Assembly (NCBI GenBank): GCA_947503265.1
Contig: CANNDC010000001.1
Coordinates: 434,001-498,000 of the forward strand
Source: an uncultured Alteromonadaceae bacterium
Lineage (GTDB): Bacteria; Pseudomonadota; Gammaproteobacteria; Enterobacterales; Alteromonadaceae
Reading direction: 5' to 3'
Length of the DNA: 64,000 nt
In this document: positions 43,646-52,618 of the stretch, piece after piece
How positions within the stretch are numbered: the first letter of the stretch is position 1
Layout of the letters: every line of letters starts with the position of its first letter
Notes under the pieces: model-generated
Told to the model about the DNA's origin: nothing
Databases searched by the model: none
The model's input: the letters and a program-made list of their open reading frames with translations, nothing else
Translations under genes and position numbers: made by a program

Positions 43646-46600
43646 CTAGAACTTCACTCCCACACCGGCGAACAAACGTGGACCATAGTCATTCACTTCA
43701 CCTAAATTGCCTTGAACATAAAAGTCCTGAGATTTGGGGGCGCTGAACAAGTTAATTGCCTCAACTTTTACTCTTACGTTCTTATTAACCTTATAAGAGG
43801 CTCGCATTTCCCAAACACCAACTTCGTCAACATAACGTAAACGCGTTCCATTACTTGTGTAGGGTTGGAAATACTCACTACGATATTTATAAATAATAGC
43901 AGTATCTAAATCACCTATTTGATAATACACCTGACCACTGAACACATGCTCAGAGAATCCTGGTACTGCGCCCGGTGGCACAATTCCAGCCGTAAGTTGG
44001 GTGGTATTGCCGTTCAAGTCAGTAACAAAGGTGTTGCCGTAGTTGCTGTCTTCAAATTCAAAGTCGGTATCAGCATAGTTATACCCTAATTTAATACCGA
44101 TGCCGCTATCCCAACGATAAGCATACGAAGCCTCTAATCCTAGAAGATCGCTTTCATCATCTGTGGTGACAGAGTTAGTGATGGGTAAAGCAAAACTTTC
44201 TCCTTCGACAACAAAATTTTCTAGTACAGTGCGTTGTTGGAAACCGCCTTGGAATTGCTTGTAGTACAAACTAACTGCAAAGATAGAGTCTTCGTTTGGA
44301 TACCATTCAAAAGCAACATCATAGTTCCAAGACATCAAGGGTTGCGTATCTGGATTACCTGAGCCATTTACTCCAACTAACAAATCACCCAATGTTGTCG
44401 GGGCACTGTCATCGTCAGTTTGGAAAGTACGGCTGAAGCCTAGATCTGATGGATCTGCTCTAGACATGCCTCGATAGATACCAGCACGTAGTAGCACGTC
44501 TTCACTGTAATCTACAACTAGGTTAAAGCTAGGCAAGAGCTCGGTGTAACTGCCGCCACCTTGAATTTGTTCCAGAGAATCACTGGTACTTAAACTCAAT
44601 ACTCCAAAATCATCTTCATCCACTTCAAATGTGTTTCTAAAGCCGATGGAAGTGACCTCAGTGTCAACAACACGGATCCCGAAATTACCTCTGATGATCT
44701 TGCCGAACATCTCAGTATCATAGTTAGCCATTACGTAGGCAGATTGGGTTTCTTCTGTTACATCGATGGTTCCTGCGTTTTCATATTCAACCTCTGGATA
44801 GGCAAACTCCCCGTTTCTGGAAGCAACTAATGCTTGTGAAAAGCAGACATTGTCATAAGTCGCCCAAGACGAGCCAGTACCACTACTTACTTGGTTACCA
44901 TTGCTATCAATATGGGTGATTAAGTTTCCATCTGAAACACTAGATAAAAAGTCAGTTTCAGGGAATTCAATTTGACACCCTTGCAATACGTCCAGTGCAG
45001 AAGTCACACTGGTATCCAAAGTAAATTGATTGCGCGAACCATTGCCATTGCTTCCGCCATATTGAACAAAGGTTAATTCTGAAACTCTCAGTCCACCTTG
45101 AATGCTACTAAACACCTCACCACCTAATGCGTAGTCAAAATCAAAACGCGCGGATACCACTTCGTTTTCACGAGAATTTTCTCGGTCAATACGCGTGCGT
45201 AAACTGTCTGTAAAGTTGGAAATATCGGTGACATCAAAATCCGTTACTGTGATGTGGGGGATATACTCGCCCATATCCCAGCTGAAGGACGGACGGCCTG
45301 ATGTTCGGCCTCGGTTAGATATTTGCAGTTCTTCACGTATGGTTTGAGAATACGCCAAGTCAAACTCTAAAGTTAATTCATCTGAAGCATAATGTTCTAC
45401 ATTGATGCCATATCCTCGATAGTTTTCTTCGCGCGAGTATTGTTCACCGGCTGATTCAAAACGATCAGCTCCTTCCCAATGCAGAATACCGCCCACTTGG
45501 TTGGTAATCAGAGTGGGACCGGTTAGGCCGGGAATAGCGCGTTTTTGTAGAAATATTAAATCGTGGCGTGCTTCTGCTTGAGTTCTGTCAGAAATTTGTG
45601 CATCGATATTGATATCCCAAGCATCAGACGGTTGAAATTGCAGTCCCAAGAATATCGCATCTCTTTCGTCTGACGTTTCATTTTGACGATAGCTTCGGCT
45701 ACTTCCAGTCCAGGCATAAGGTGTTCCGTCACTTTCTGCTCGACCAGTAGCGGGGTCTATGTCTGTTTGATATCCCTGATTGCTGCTACCGCTAACCTGG
45801 TCTTCACAGTCACCTGCGCTGCTGCGATAAAAGCCCTCGTTTGTATTGGTTGGATCATTCAAACAAGCCCATAATGAAGAGCCCGTTGGACTCGAGCCTC
45901 TAGACTCAGCCTCTGGTTGACTGATGTCCTGGCGTTGAATCCCAAATGAAATACCCACCGCTTGGCCATTGTCAAATTCAAATTGATCAACGTAACTGAA
46001 GGTGCCCCTGTAGCCAATATCACTCTGCAAAGAGTTTTCTACATTGCTTGCATCTGGGTTGTAATTTAACTTCACTTCACCTTGAACACGCTGCTTACCA
46101 AAGTCCAAGGGTTGAACTGTTTCTAGCGTAATAACACCCGCAACACCACCTTCAATCATGGATGCATCTTGTGTTTTATAAATAGCGACTTTTTTCACCA
46201 ACTCAGATGGAAATTGAGAAAAGTTAACTGATCTATCACCACTACCGTTAGTTGCTTCTCGCCCATTTATATGTGTCGCACTTAAGAATGGTCCAAGGCC
46301 ACGAATAGTTATTTCAGTCGCGCCGCCATTTTCACGGTGAGATGCTGCCCCAGTGATTGACTCCAATGCTTCACCGATGGACAAGGCAGGTAGATCACCA
46401 ATATCTTCCGCTGACAAACCGTCGACTACAGTAGTTGCTTCGCGTTTTATGGCAATTTGATCCTGAATTGTCTTTCGTGTACCTACTACATCAATGACTT
46501 CCACATTTGCTTCACTTTGATCATTAACTTCTTGCGCCTGTAGAGACATGGCACTAGTGCCTGCAATACTTGCGATAATCGCAGTTTTCACCCATTTAGC

Positions 46601-46657
46601 TGCGGGGCTTAAAGCAAATTGAGCCTGTGCTAATTGATCGTACTTTGTTTTTTTCAT
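43646..46657 (-). CDS. Second TonB-dependent receptor, alginate locus
   Basis: The receptor (1003 residues from ATG 46657, GGGAG upstream) has a long basic N-terminus and signal (AAKWVKTAIIASIAGTSAMSLQAQE), a plug (EVIDVVGTRKTIQDQIAIKR to GAASHREN), and a barrel ending RLFAGVGVKF. It is another large glycan-type TonB receptor. It lies between the PL7 lyase and the Ig-domain PL6-like gene, and so probably imports larger or differently structured alginate fragments than the first receptor. The two are not close homologues by eye. Confidence 0.92.
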   Translation of the reverse strand: MKKTKYDQLAQAQFALSPAAKWVKTAIIASIAGTSAMSLQAQEVNDQSEANVEVIDVVGTRKTIQDQIAIKREATTVVDGLSAEDIGDLPALSIGEALESITGAASHRENGGATEITIRGLGPFLSATHINGREATNGSGDRSVNFSQFPSELVKKVAIYKTQDASMIEGGVAGVITLETVQPLDFGKQRVQGEVKLNYNPDASNVENSLQSDIGYRGTFSYVDQFEFDNGQAVGISFGIQRQDISQPEAESRGSSPTGSSLWACLNDPTNTNEGFYRSSAGDCEDQVSGSSNQGYQTDIDPATGRAESDGTPYAWTGSSRSYRQNETSDERDAIFLGLQFQPSDAWDINIDAQISDRTQAEARHDLIFLQKRAIPGLTGPTLITNQVGGILHWEGADRFESAGEQYSREENYRGYGINVEHYASDELTLEFDLAYSQTIREELQISNRGRTSGRPSFSWDMGEYIPHITVTDFDVTDISNFTDSLRTRIDRENSRENEVVSARFDFDYALGGEVFSSIQGGLRVSELTFVQYGGSNGNGSRNQFTLDTSVTSALDVLQGCQIEFPETDFLSSVSDGNLITHIDSNGNQVSSGTGSSWATYDNVCFSQALVASRNGEFAYPEVEYENAGTIDVTEETQSAYVMANYDTEMFGKIIRGNFGIRVVDTEVTSIGFRNTFEVDEDDFGVLSLSTSDSLEQIQGGGSYTELLPSFNLVVDYSEDVLLRAGIYRGMSRADPSDLGFSRTFQTDDDSAPTTLGDLLVGVNGSGNPDTQPLMSWNYDVAFEWYPNEDSIFAVSLYYKQFQGGFQQRTVLENFVVEGESFALPITNSVTTDDESDLLGLEASYAYRWDSGIGIKLGYNYADTDFEFEDSNYGNTFVTDLNGNTTQLTAGIVPPGAVPGFSEHVFSGQVYYQIGDLDTAIIYKYRSEYFQPYTSNGTRLRYVDEVGVWEMRASYKVNKNVRVKVEAINLFSAPKSQDFYVQGNLGEVNDYGPRLFAGVGVKF

Positions 46658-46765
46658 TTGTTCTGCTCCCAACGACATTTCAAGTTCTCCGTTGCGTTAT
46701 TAAGTGTGCTCAAGACGTTGTTGCGCTTGATATATTTAATTTCTACTAAAATAAAATTTCTCGAA

Positions 46766-49477
46766 TCAATCATCTTGTGCCACCCAGGTAGATCCGACAC
46801 CGACCTCGGATGCTTGAATAAAGTGAAGCCCTTTCGCCCCGGCGATTGATTGCGCACCATTAGGATCGGTTTCGGTTAGGGTATTGGTGGCGGTAATAAA
46901 TTCAGGTACTTCTTTGCCGTTTCCTGCTGGATCCTGATCAATGGCGCCATCGGAATCGAACTCACCATTACCGTTGATATTTCTTATATCAACCCATGAC
47001 TCGTCTTCAACATCTCCAGAAGCGTAGCTGTCGCTAAATCCAAAATTATTGGAAAACATAGATTCAGTGTGATTGATGAGATCGCAATCGTACTCAAAGG
47101 AGTGGTCACTGCTACTTGCATCAAATGGCAAGAATAAACCTTGCGCGGTCGCGTTATCGTTTAGCCCGTTAGCAATTAAATTGGCATCGAAATCAATAAC
47201 GAAGAAGTTTTTAGTCAAGCCAAATAGCACGGGGCTGTTTGCAGCAGTTAATTCATCACAATCGCCAACGGGTGCTCGTGAACCTATTTCAGTACTAAAA
47301 ACGATGGGTTGTATTGAGTTTAAAACAGTGTTGTTGGCGACAGTTAATGTCAAATCACCTGTACCATCGAGAACCGCTTGGTTTCCAGAGTTAGGTACTC
47401 CACCATCAGCTTGTGAGAATGGATTGGCTGTGAAAACAATGCCGCCAGCTTCTTTATTAGTAGAGCGAATTCCAGCAATATAATTTTTGCTGACCGTATG
47501 CCCCAAAGGAGTAATCAATACGCCACTCGGTCTGTCACTTGTGTTGGCGATGTCAGTCATACGAATAATGATATTATTGGTAACCGTGTTAAAACCACCG
47601 TCCTCGAGCGAGATACCACCATTAGGATTGATTATGGTATTTGCATGGATTGTTGCACCGGAAGTTTGAACTCGCATAAGACGACGTCCAGTAGCAAAGT
47701 TGTCTATTCGGTTATATTGGATTTTGAAATTAGCGTTGTCAGCTGCATCTGTGCCCGTTGTGCTTCCCACATTAAGCAATAGTAAGCTGGAGTCATCAAA
47801 ATTTGGATTATTGCTATCGCTGAAAAGATTGTATTGGACGATATGATCAGAACCAGATGAAGACATTTTGATCACTGAGCCTTTCTCTGCATTCACTCGA
47901 CCAGAAAACGTGTTTCTTTCAATCAATGCGCCAGAGCCTTTTATAACCATCCAGTGGTTAGTAGACTCATTTAACGAAACCTCATCGCCATCCATCGTAT
48001 TGTGAGAGAATACAAAATTATCGCCTTCAGAATAGACAATCGCTTCTTCTTCATCTTCACAGAAAGAACCTGATTTGGTATCGATATCTTTAAAAGTCAG
48101 TCCCGTAACCATTGCGCCATCTACTGTGCCAGCAATATGAATACAGGTTTCACCCGTGATAACCGGGGTTTGAGCTTCAACCGCTCTAAGAGTGACAGCA
48201 CTAGTGAGCAAAACAGCGTCCATATCTGTATAGTTGTTGGAATTTAACCCAACGACGTCGCCATCAGCCAATCCGCCATTAACTGCATTGAGCAGTTCTG
48301 CAGAGTCACTCACTACTTGTGTATAAACAAGTGTATCTAGGCTATCTTCCACTGTTGCAGAAAAGTTATCATTGTCGGTGTAGGTTGCACTAACCGAAAT
48401 GATGGCCCCCGCATGATTGGATGGGGTAAACGTTCTGCTGTTACTATTTGCAATTTCAACATCATCTGCAGACCAGGTATATACAACATTTGCCTCGTCA
48501 ACACCGTTATTGTCTGTAATTTGTGCAGTTAACATGGCACTACTTAGATAAGGAACTGTGCCAACTATTTCAATACTTCCAGCCTCGTCAACTGCGACAT
48601 TCGTTACCGCTATAGTTGGGGCTGAAATATTATCTTCTGCAAAACCATTATCATCTGTATAAGTTACCTGAACAGTAATCATAGTGCCGACTAAGGATAC
48701 GTCTACCACATAGGTATTCGATGTTGCACCGCTTACCGCTACATTATCTGCTAACCATTGATAACTTATAGAACCAGTCGCACCATCTGAATCGGCTATT
48801 TCGGCTGTTAAGGTGTTACCAACTGTTGGTGTACCTTGAATAGCAACTGTACCTTCTGAATTTACTCTAGCTACTGAGGCAGTTGCGGCAGATGTTGCAG
48901 ATTCATCGAATCCTCTATCATCTTCAAATGAGGCGGTAACGGTTATTACCTTACCAAATTGATCTTCTGCTAACTCAAGCGTTGCTTGTGTTTGTCCATC
49001 TATTTGTTGACCATCTGCAAACCAAGCGTAAGTAATTGTGGCATTTGCAATTCCATTGGCGTCACTAACTTCGGCCGTTAGAGTTGAACCTATGAGTGCA
49101 TCACCAGTAATCGAAACGCTCGAAGGAAAGGCAATAGCTGCTACATCAACAGTGGCCTGAGTAATATGTGATTCATTAATTCCCCCATCGTCTGTATACA
49201 ACGCCTGAACTGTTATTGGCAAACCAATTTGATCGTCCGTTAATGTGAAGCTTGATGCAGTAGCTCCGGCAATGCTGTCACCATCAGCGTACCAGACGTA
49301 AGTAATATTGCCCGAAATACCATCTGCATCATTTACCGTAGCATTTAATGTTTCGCCTACGGTCGGTGTACCTGTTAAAGAGATAGAGCCACGTGTGTTG
49401 GTGTTATTGTCTGACTCTACGTTACAGCCTGTCATTGCTGCTGCAATTGCACATAGTGCGAACGTTTTTAACTTCAT
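46766..49477 (-). CDS. Lipoprotein with four Ig-like domains and PL6-like beta-helix lacking catalytic Lys/Arg
   Basis: I start at ATG 49477 (903 residues), with a lipobox (AAAMTGC). Residues ~28-400 are four Ig-like repeats of about 95 residues, each with a pattern GTPTVGETLxAxVxDADG...YxWxADG...ITVxaxYTDDxG. The C-terminal ~500 residues are a right-handed beta-helix of the PL6 type. Against the PL6 lyase at 56516-58774 (K244 and R265, 21 apart), the aligned positions are Q604 and E625, also 21 apart. The protein may therefore be non-catalytic, perhaps a surface alginate binder. Confidence 0.75.
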   Translation of the reverse strand: MKLKTFALCAIAAAMTGCNVESDNNTNTRGSISLTGTPTVGETLNATVNDADGISGNITYVWYADGDSIAGATASSFTLTDDQIGLPITVQALYTDDGGINESHITQATVDVAAIAFPSSVSITGDALIGSTLTAEVSDANGIANATITYAWFADGQQIDGQTQATLELAEDQFGKVITVTASFEDDRGFDESATSAATASVARVNSEGTVAIQGTPTVGNTLTAEIADSDGATGSISYQWLADNVAVSGATSNTYVVDVSLVGTMITVQVTYTDDNGFAEDNISAPTIAVTNVAVDEAGSIEIVGTVPYLSSAMLTAQITDNNGVDEANVVYTWSADDVEIANSNSRTFTPSNHAGAIISVSATYTDNDNFSATVEDSLDTLVYTQVVSDSAELLNAVNGGLADGDVVGLNSNNYTDMDAVLLTSAVTLRAVEAQTPVITGETCIHIAGTVDGAMVTGLTFKDIDTKSGSFCEDEEEAIVYSEGDNFVFSHNTMDGDEVSLNESTNHWMVIKGSGALIERNTFSGRVNAEKGSVIKMSSSGSDHIVQYNLFSDSNNPNFDDSSLLLLNVGSTTGTDAADNANFKIQYNRIDNFATGRRLMRVQTSGATIHANTIINPNGGISLEDGGFNTVTNNIIIRMTDIANTSDRPSGVLITPLGHTVSKNYIAGIRSTNKEAGGIVFTANPFSQADGGVPNSGNQAVLDGTGDLTLTVANNTVLNSIQPIVFSTEIGSRAPVGDCDELTAANSPVLFGLTKNFFVIDFDANLIANGLNDNATAQGLFLPFDASSSDHSFEYDCDLINHTESMFSNNFGFSDSYASGDVEDESWVDIRNINGNGEFDSDGAIDQDPAGNGKEVPEFITATNTLTETDPNGAQSIAGAKGLHFIQASEVGVGSTWVAQDD

Positions 49478-49877
49478 AATGACTCTACTCTCCGTTTTCA
49501 TGGCTTTGCGTAGTTAATTAACTCAGCTGAATTATTACCAGATTCGTTTTATTGCATTACCAATTGTTGTGTATTTATAACTGTATTGTTAACCTTTATC
49601 GAATATAAACACAGAAAGAACATTATTACCACAAGAACTTGCCAAAATTAGCAACATTTATTTTACAAATTGGTATTAAAGTGGAAATTTTTATCGTGCT
49701 GAGGTTATTACCAATGTGGATTTTTAATTATTACCAATTGGTTTGGCTGATATGTTGGTTAATTTTTAAGGAATAAAAAAGTGTCAGAAGTCTTGGTGCA
49801 CCCTCTCAAAGCGCAACAATAGTGTGGAAGCAAGTAGTCAAAATTTAGCGAAAATCAGCAACCAGCATTAAATTTTA
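49478..49877. other. Promoter region upstream of Ig-PL6-like gene
   Basis: This 400-bp AT-rich stretch lies between the PL7 stop (leftward) and the Ig-PL6-like start. It holds many half-sites: ATTACCA 49534-49540, ATTACCAAT 49556-49564, ATTACCAC 49624-49631, AATTGGTATT 49668-49677, ATTACCAAT 49707-49715 and the palindrome ACCAATTGGT 49733-49742. Confidence 0.62.
49733..49742. promoter_or_regulatory. Palindrome ACCAATTGGT in a half-site cluster
   Basis: The perfect 10-bp palindrome ACCAATTGGT sits 260 bp upstream of the Ig-PL6-like ATG, within a cluster of half-sites from 49534 onward. Confidence 0.55.
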
Positions 49878-50870
49878 CTAATGCTGGTATCCATCATGTT
49901 GATTGTTTAAGTGGTAAAAGGTCGCTTGAACATAGTCTTTTGGGTTACCGCTATTGTTTTGGTTGTAGACACCCGCCTTGAAATACATATATTGGTTGTT
50001 CTTGTGATAACCGCTATCGCTCATATCCAGCTTTTTAGTTATATTTGGTTTACCTTGACGGATAATAGTGACAAATAAAATGTCATCTTCTACGGTGATC
50101 TTATAACTAAATTTTTCGTTCAATCCGATACCATCCTCAGGGTTTGCGAGGGTATGGGAACGAGTTCCAATAATATTTGTCCAAATGTCATCGCCGCCAT
50201 TCACCTCATGTGCAAAATAAATGGACCCTTTTTCGTTGTTAGGTAATTTTCGATAGTAAAGGCGTATCGGCTCATCATCCGTGGCGTGGATTTGACCAAT
50301 AATAACCCGGCCTACCATTTTCTCATCACCAGTAGACGATACTCGATTTACAGCTAGCGTCGCTTCTAAGCTACCTTCGACCGCAGCAGCTTTTCTTCGG
50401 ATAGAGCCGTGAGCAGAGCTAAACACCCAATTATTTTTTGTAATACCTTGTGTTTTTATACTTGTATTTCCTCTTCTGAGCATTTCACGGAGCTCAGTTC
50501 TGCTGTACTTTGTATTTTTTGACGTTTTTGCGCCTACGTTTGGACATGCGAACACCATGCCCCCATCTTGGGCTGTATAGAACAAGGGTTTTAATTCAAA
50601 ATTGTCGCTTAACGGTTTTTCATAGATGATGTCGGCTTTTTGGTCTTTGTTCAGATCGGTAGGTAACGTCAAGCTCCAATCTAATAAATCAAAATTTTCA
50701 CTCGGTTTTTTAGTTGGGTCTAGTTTCCCAAAATCCCCGAGTAAAACCCCTTGCGCAAGGGAACTGTGTGAGTCTGGTATATCAAGCGTTTCATTACTTT
50801 TTGCGGCATTGATAGTCGCTATGCAGAAAAATAAACTGATGCATATCAAAGTACTATTTAAAATCTTCAT
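49878..50870 (-). CDS. Secreted PL7 alginate lyase
   Basis: This 330-residue lyase has a signal peptide (ICISLFFCIATINA) and one PL7 domain. Conserved motifs are RTELREMLRRGN (R124/R128), IGQIHATD (Q193, H195) and YFKAGVYNQN (Y302). Sequence identity with the PL7 domain at 42090-43556 is high by eye, so they probably arose by duplication. It lacks the extra domain and lipid anchor and so is probably periplasmic or secreted. It follows the KDPG aldolase gene on the same strand by 69 bp. Confidence 0.92.
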   Translation of the reverse strand: MKILNSTLICISLFFCIATINAAKSNETLDIPDSHSSLAQGVLLGDFGKLDPTKKPSENFDLLDWSLTLPTDLNKDQKADIIYEKPLSDNFELKPLFYTAQDGGMVFACPNVGAKTSKNTKYSRTELREMLRRGNTSIKTQGITKNNWVFSSAHGSIRRKAAAVEGSLEATLAVNRVSSTGDEKMVGRVIIGQIHATDDEPIRLYYRKLPNNEKGSIYFAHEVNGGDDIWTNIIGTRSHTLANPEDGIGLNEKFSYKITVEDDILFVTIIRQGKPNITKKLDMSDSGYHKNNQYMYFKAGVYNQNNSGNPKDYVQATFYHLNNQHDGYQH

Positions 50871-50939
50871 CTTGATTCCCTTTAACTTAACAATTGCCGA
50901 CGAGTTAGAAGTACAAACAAAATTACTCGCAAGTTGGTT

Positions 50940-51557
50940 TTATTTTAAGGTGTCTAAACAGGCTGAGGTAATGGCATCCCAGTCTTCTGCTTCCACCCAT
51001 TGTTTAGCTGCAACCCAAGTCCCGCCAACGGCAAAAACATTTTTCAAAGACAAATATTCGTTTCTGTTTGCGGGATTGACCCCACCAGTGGGGCAAAACT
51101 TCACCGATTGAAATACTGATGAAATTGCTGACAGAAATGGTGCGCCACCCGCCAGTGAGGCAGGAAAAAGTTTTAGTTCTTCAAAACCAAACTCACTGGC
51201 CATCAGGATTTCACCTGTGTTTGACACGCCAGGAAGTGCAGGAATACCGCAGGATGCAAGATCAGATAGTAACTTTTCAGAAACGGCTGGAGTGACAATA
51301 AAATCCGAACCAGCATCAATCGCTTGACCTAGTATCTTTGAATTAAGCACTGTACCTGCACCAACCTTAAGCTCAGGCACTGCCTTTTTTATCGCCTCGA
51401 CTGCGGCCAATGAAGCATCGGTTCTTAACACAACTTCCACTAAAGTAAGCCCGGCTTTAGCCATAGCTTTAGCAATATGAACACCTTGCTCTGGTGAATT
51501 TGCTTGAATAATTGGTAACAGCGTTTGCCCGGCCATCAATTCAGAAAAGCGTATCAT
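50940..51557 (-). CDS. eda: 2-keto-3-deoxy-6-phosphogluconate aldolase
   Basis: The 205-residue class I aldolase splits KDPG into pyruvate and glyceraldehyde-3-phosphate, the last step of DEH degradation. Signature regions are VEVVLRTDAS, VGAGTVLN, FIVTPAVS and the Schiff-base Lys in VKFCPTGG. It is an operon gene following kdgK by 68 bp. The length is close to the family's usual 205-215. Confidence 0.93.
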   Translation of the reverse strand: MIRFSELMAGQTLLPIIQANSPEQGVHIAKAMAKAGLTLVEVVLRTDASLAAVEAIKKAVPELKVGAGTVLNSKILGQAIDAGSDFIVTPAVSEKLLSDLASCGIPALPGVSNTGEILMASEFGFEELKLFPASLAGGAPFLSAISSVFQSVKFCPTGGVNPANRNEYLSLKNVFAVGGTWVAAKQWVEAEDWDAITSACLDTLK

Positions 51558-51625
51558 TGGTATGTTTCTCTTATTTAATAATTAAAAAGGTTGGTTGACG
51601 GAATACTATTTGTTGCAACGTCAAC

Positions 51626-52558
51626 CTATAAATATGTCTCTGCCATAGCGTTTTTAAATGCCGCATAAGGAGCAATAGCGCCAGTATGCTGAATAACCGT
51701 CCCTGCCGCTAGTGCACCTAATTGAACAGCGTCAGTAATGGTCTTTCCAGACAGGCGGGCTCCCAAATAAACTCCATTGAATGCATCACCAGCTGATGTT
51801 GTATCTACCACATCAGCTACGGGTGTAATGTGATGAGACAGGTATTTATCACCGTCAAACGTAACTACTGATTCCGGCCCGTTTTTTACGACGACTTCTT
51901 GTATACCAAACAGTTTTAAGAACTCGATAACATCTTCTGCTGAATTGATACCGTACAAAGCCGATAAGTCTTCAACACCTGGCAGCGCAATGTCAGCTAA
52001 ATCAAAGGCATTCTCAAACTGACATTTAGCTTCATCTTCACTTTGCCACAAACGCGCTCGATAGTTGGGATCAAACACGATTTTAACGCCAGCATCTTTG
52101 AGTGTTTTGAGCTTTAACCAAAAGCTTTCTCTGGATCTTTTTTCTATCACTGCTAACGAAATGCCTGAAAAAAACAGCATCTCCTCTGAAGAAAGTTGCG
52201 CGAGCGTGTAAGCATCAAGAAAATCAACAATCTTTCTTGCCGCTGCATCACTGCGCCAATACGTAAAGCTTCTTTCGCCCGTTTCGTCGGTTTCAATCAG
52301 GTACATTCCCGGCGCTTTGTTATCATGTCGAAATACAAAATGCGTATTTATATCTTCGCTCTCAAAGCATTTAAGCATTTTATTGCTCAAATTATCTTGT
52401 CCAATTGCAGTCACAATTGATGATCTAATCTCTGGAAAGCAGCGCTTCAGATACACAGATGAATTGTAAACGTCACCTGCAAACAACTGGCTCATGATTG
52501 ACTCACCTGCTGATTTGAGTTCAACCATGCATTCACCTAAAAATGATATTTTCTTCAT
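51626..52558 (-). CDS. kdgK: 2-keto-3-deoxygluconate kinase
   Basis: This 310-residue PfkB-family kinase phosphorylates KDG to KDPG. It has the N-terminal LGECMVELKSAGE, a GDVYNSSVYL substrate region, FDPNYRARLW, and the C-terminal PfkB signature DTTSAGDAFNGVYLGA with the catalytic Asp. It lies 60 bp after the transporter gene; copy 3 of the palindrome element falls in that gap. The ribosome-binding site is weak. Confidence 0.92.
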   Translation of the reverse strand: MKKISFLGECMVELKSAGESIMSQLFAGDVYNSSVYLKRCFPEIRSSIVTAIGQDNLSNKMLKCFESEDINTHFVFRHDNKAPGMYLIETDETGERSFTYWRSDAAARKIVDFLDAYTLAQLSSEEMLFFSGISLAVIEKRSRESFWLKLKTLKDAGVKIVFDPNYRARLWQSEDEAKCQFENAFDLADIALPGVEDLSALYGINSAEDVIEFLKLFGIQEVVVKNGPESVVTFDGDKYLSHHITPVADVVDTTSAGDAFNGVYLGARLSGKTITDAVQLGALAAGTVIQHTGAIAPYAAFKNAMAETYL

Positions 52559-52599
52559 CTACAACTTAACACCGCTATTTCGAAATCAACCATTACTAA

Positions 52600-52618
52600 C
52601 TAGGGTCAACAGCCCTAA
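52600..52618 (-). repeat. Intergenic palindrome, copy 3 of TTAGGG-CTGTTGA-CCTA element
   Basis: On the minus strand it reads TTAGGGCTGTTGACCCTAG and directly abuts the MFS transporter stop. It lies in the gap before kdgK, so it may tune expression between the two genes. Confidence 0.55.

Noticed and set aside
50626-51111. 161-codon open frame crossing the PL7 start and eda stop on the plus strand
   Set aside because: It is antisense to two well-supported genes and has no family resemblance.
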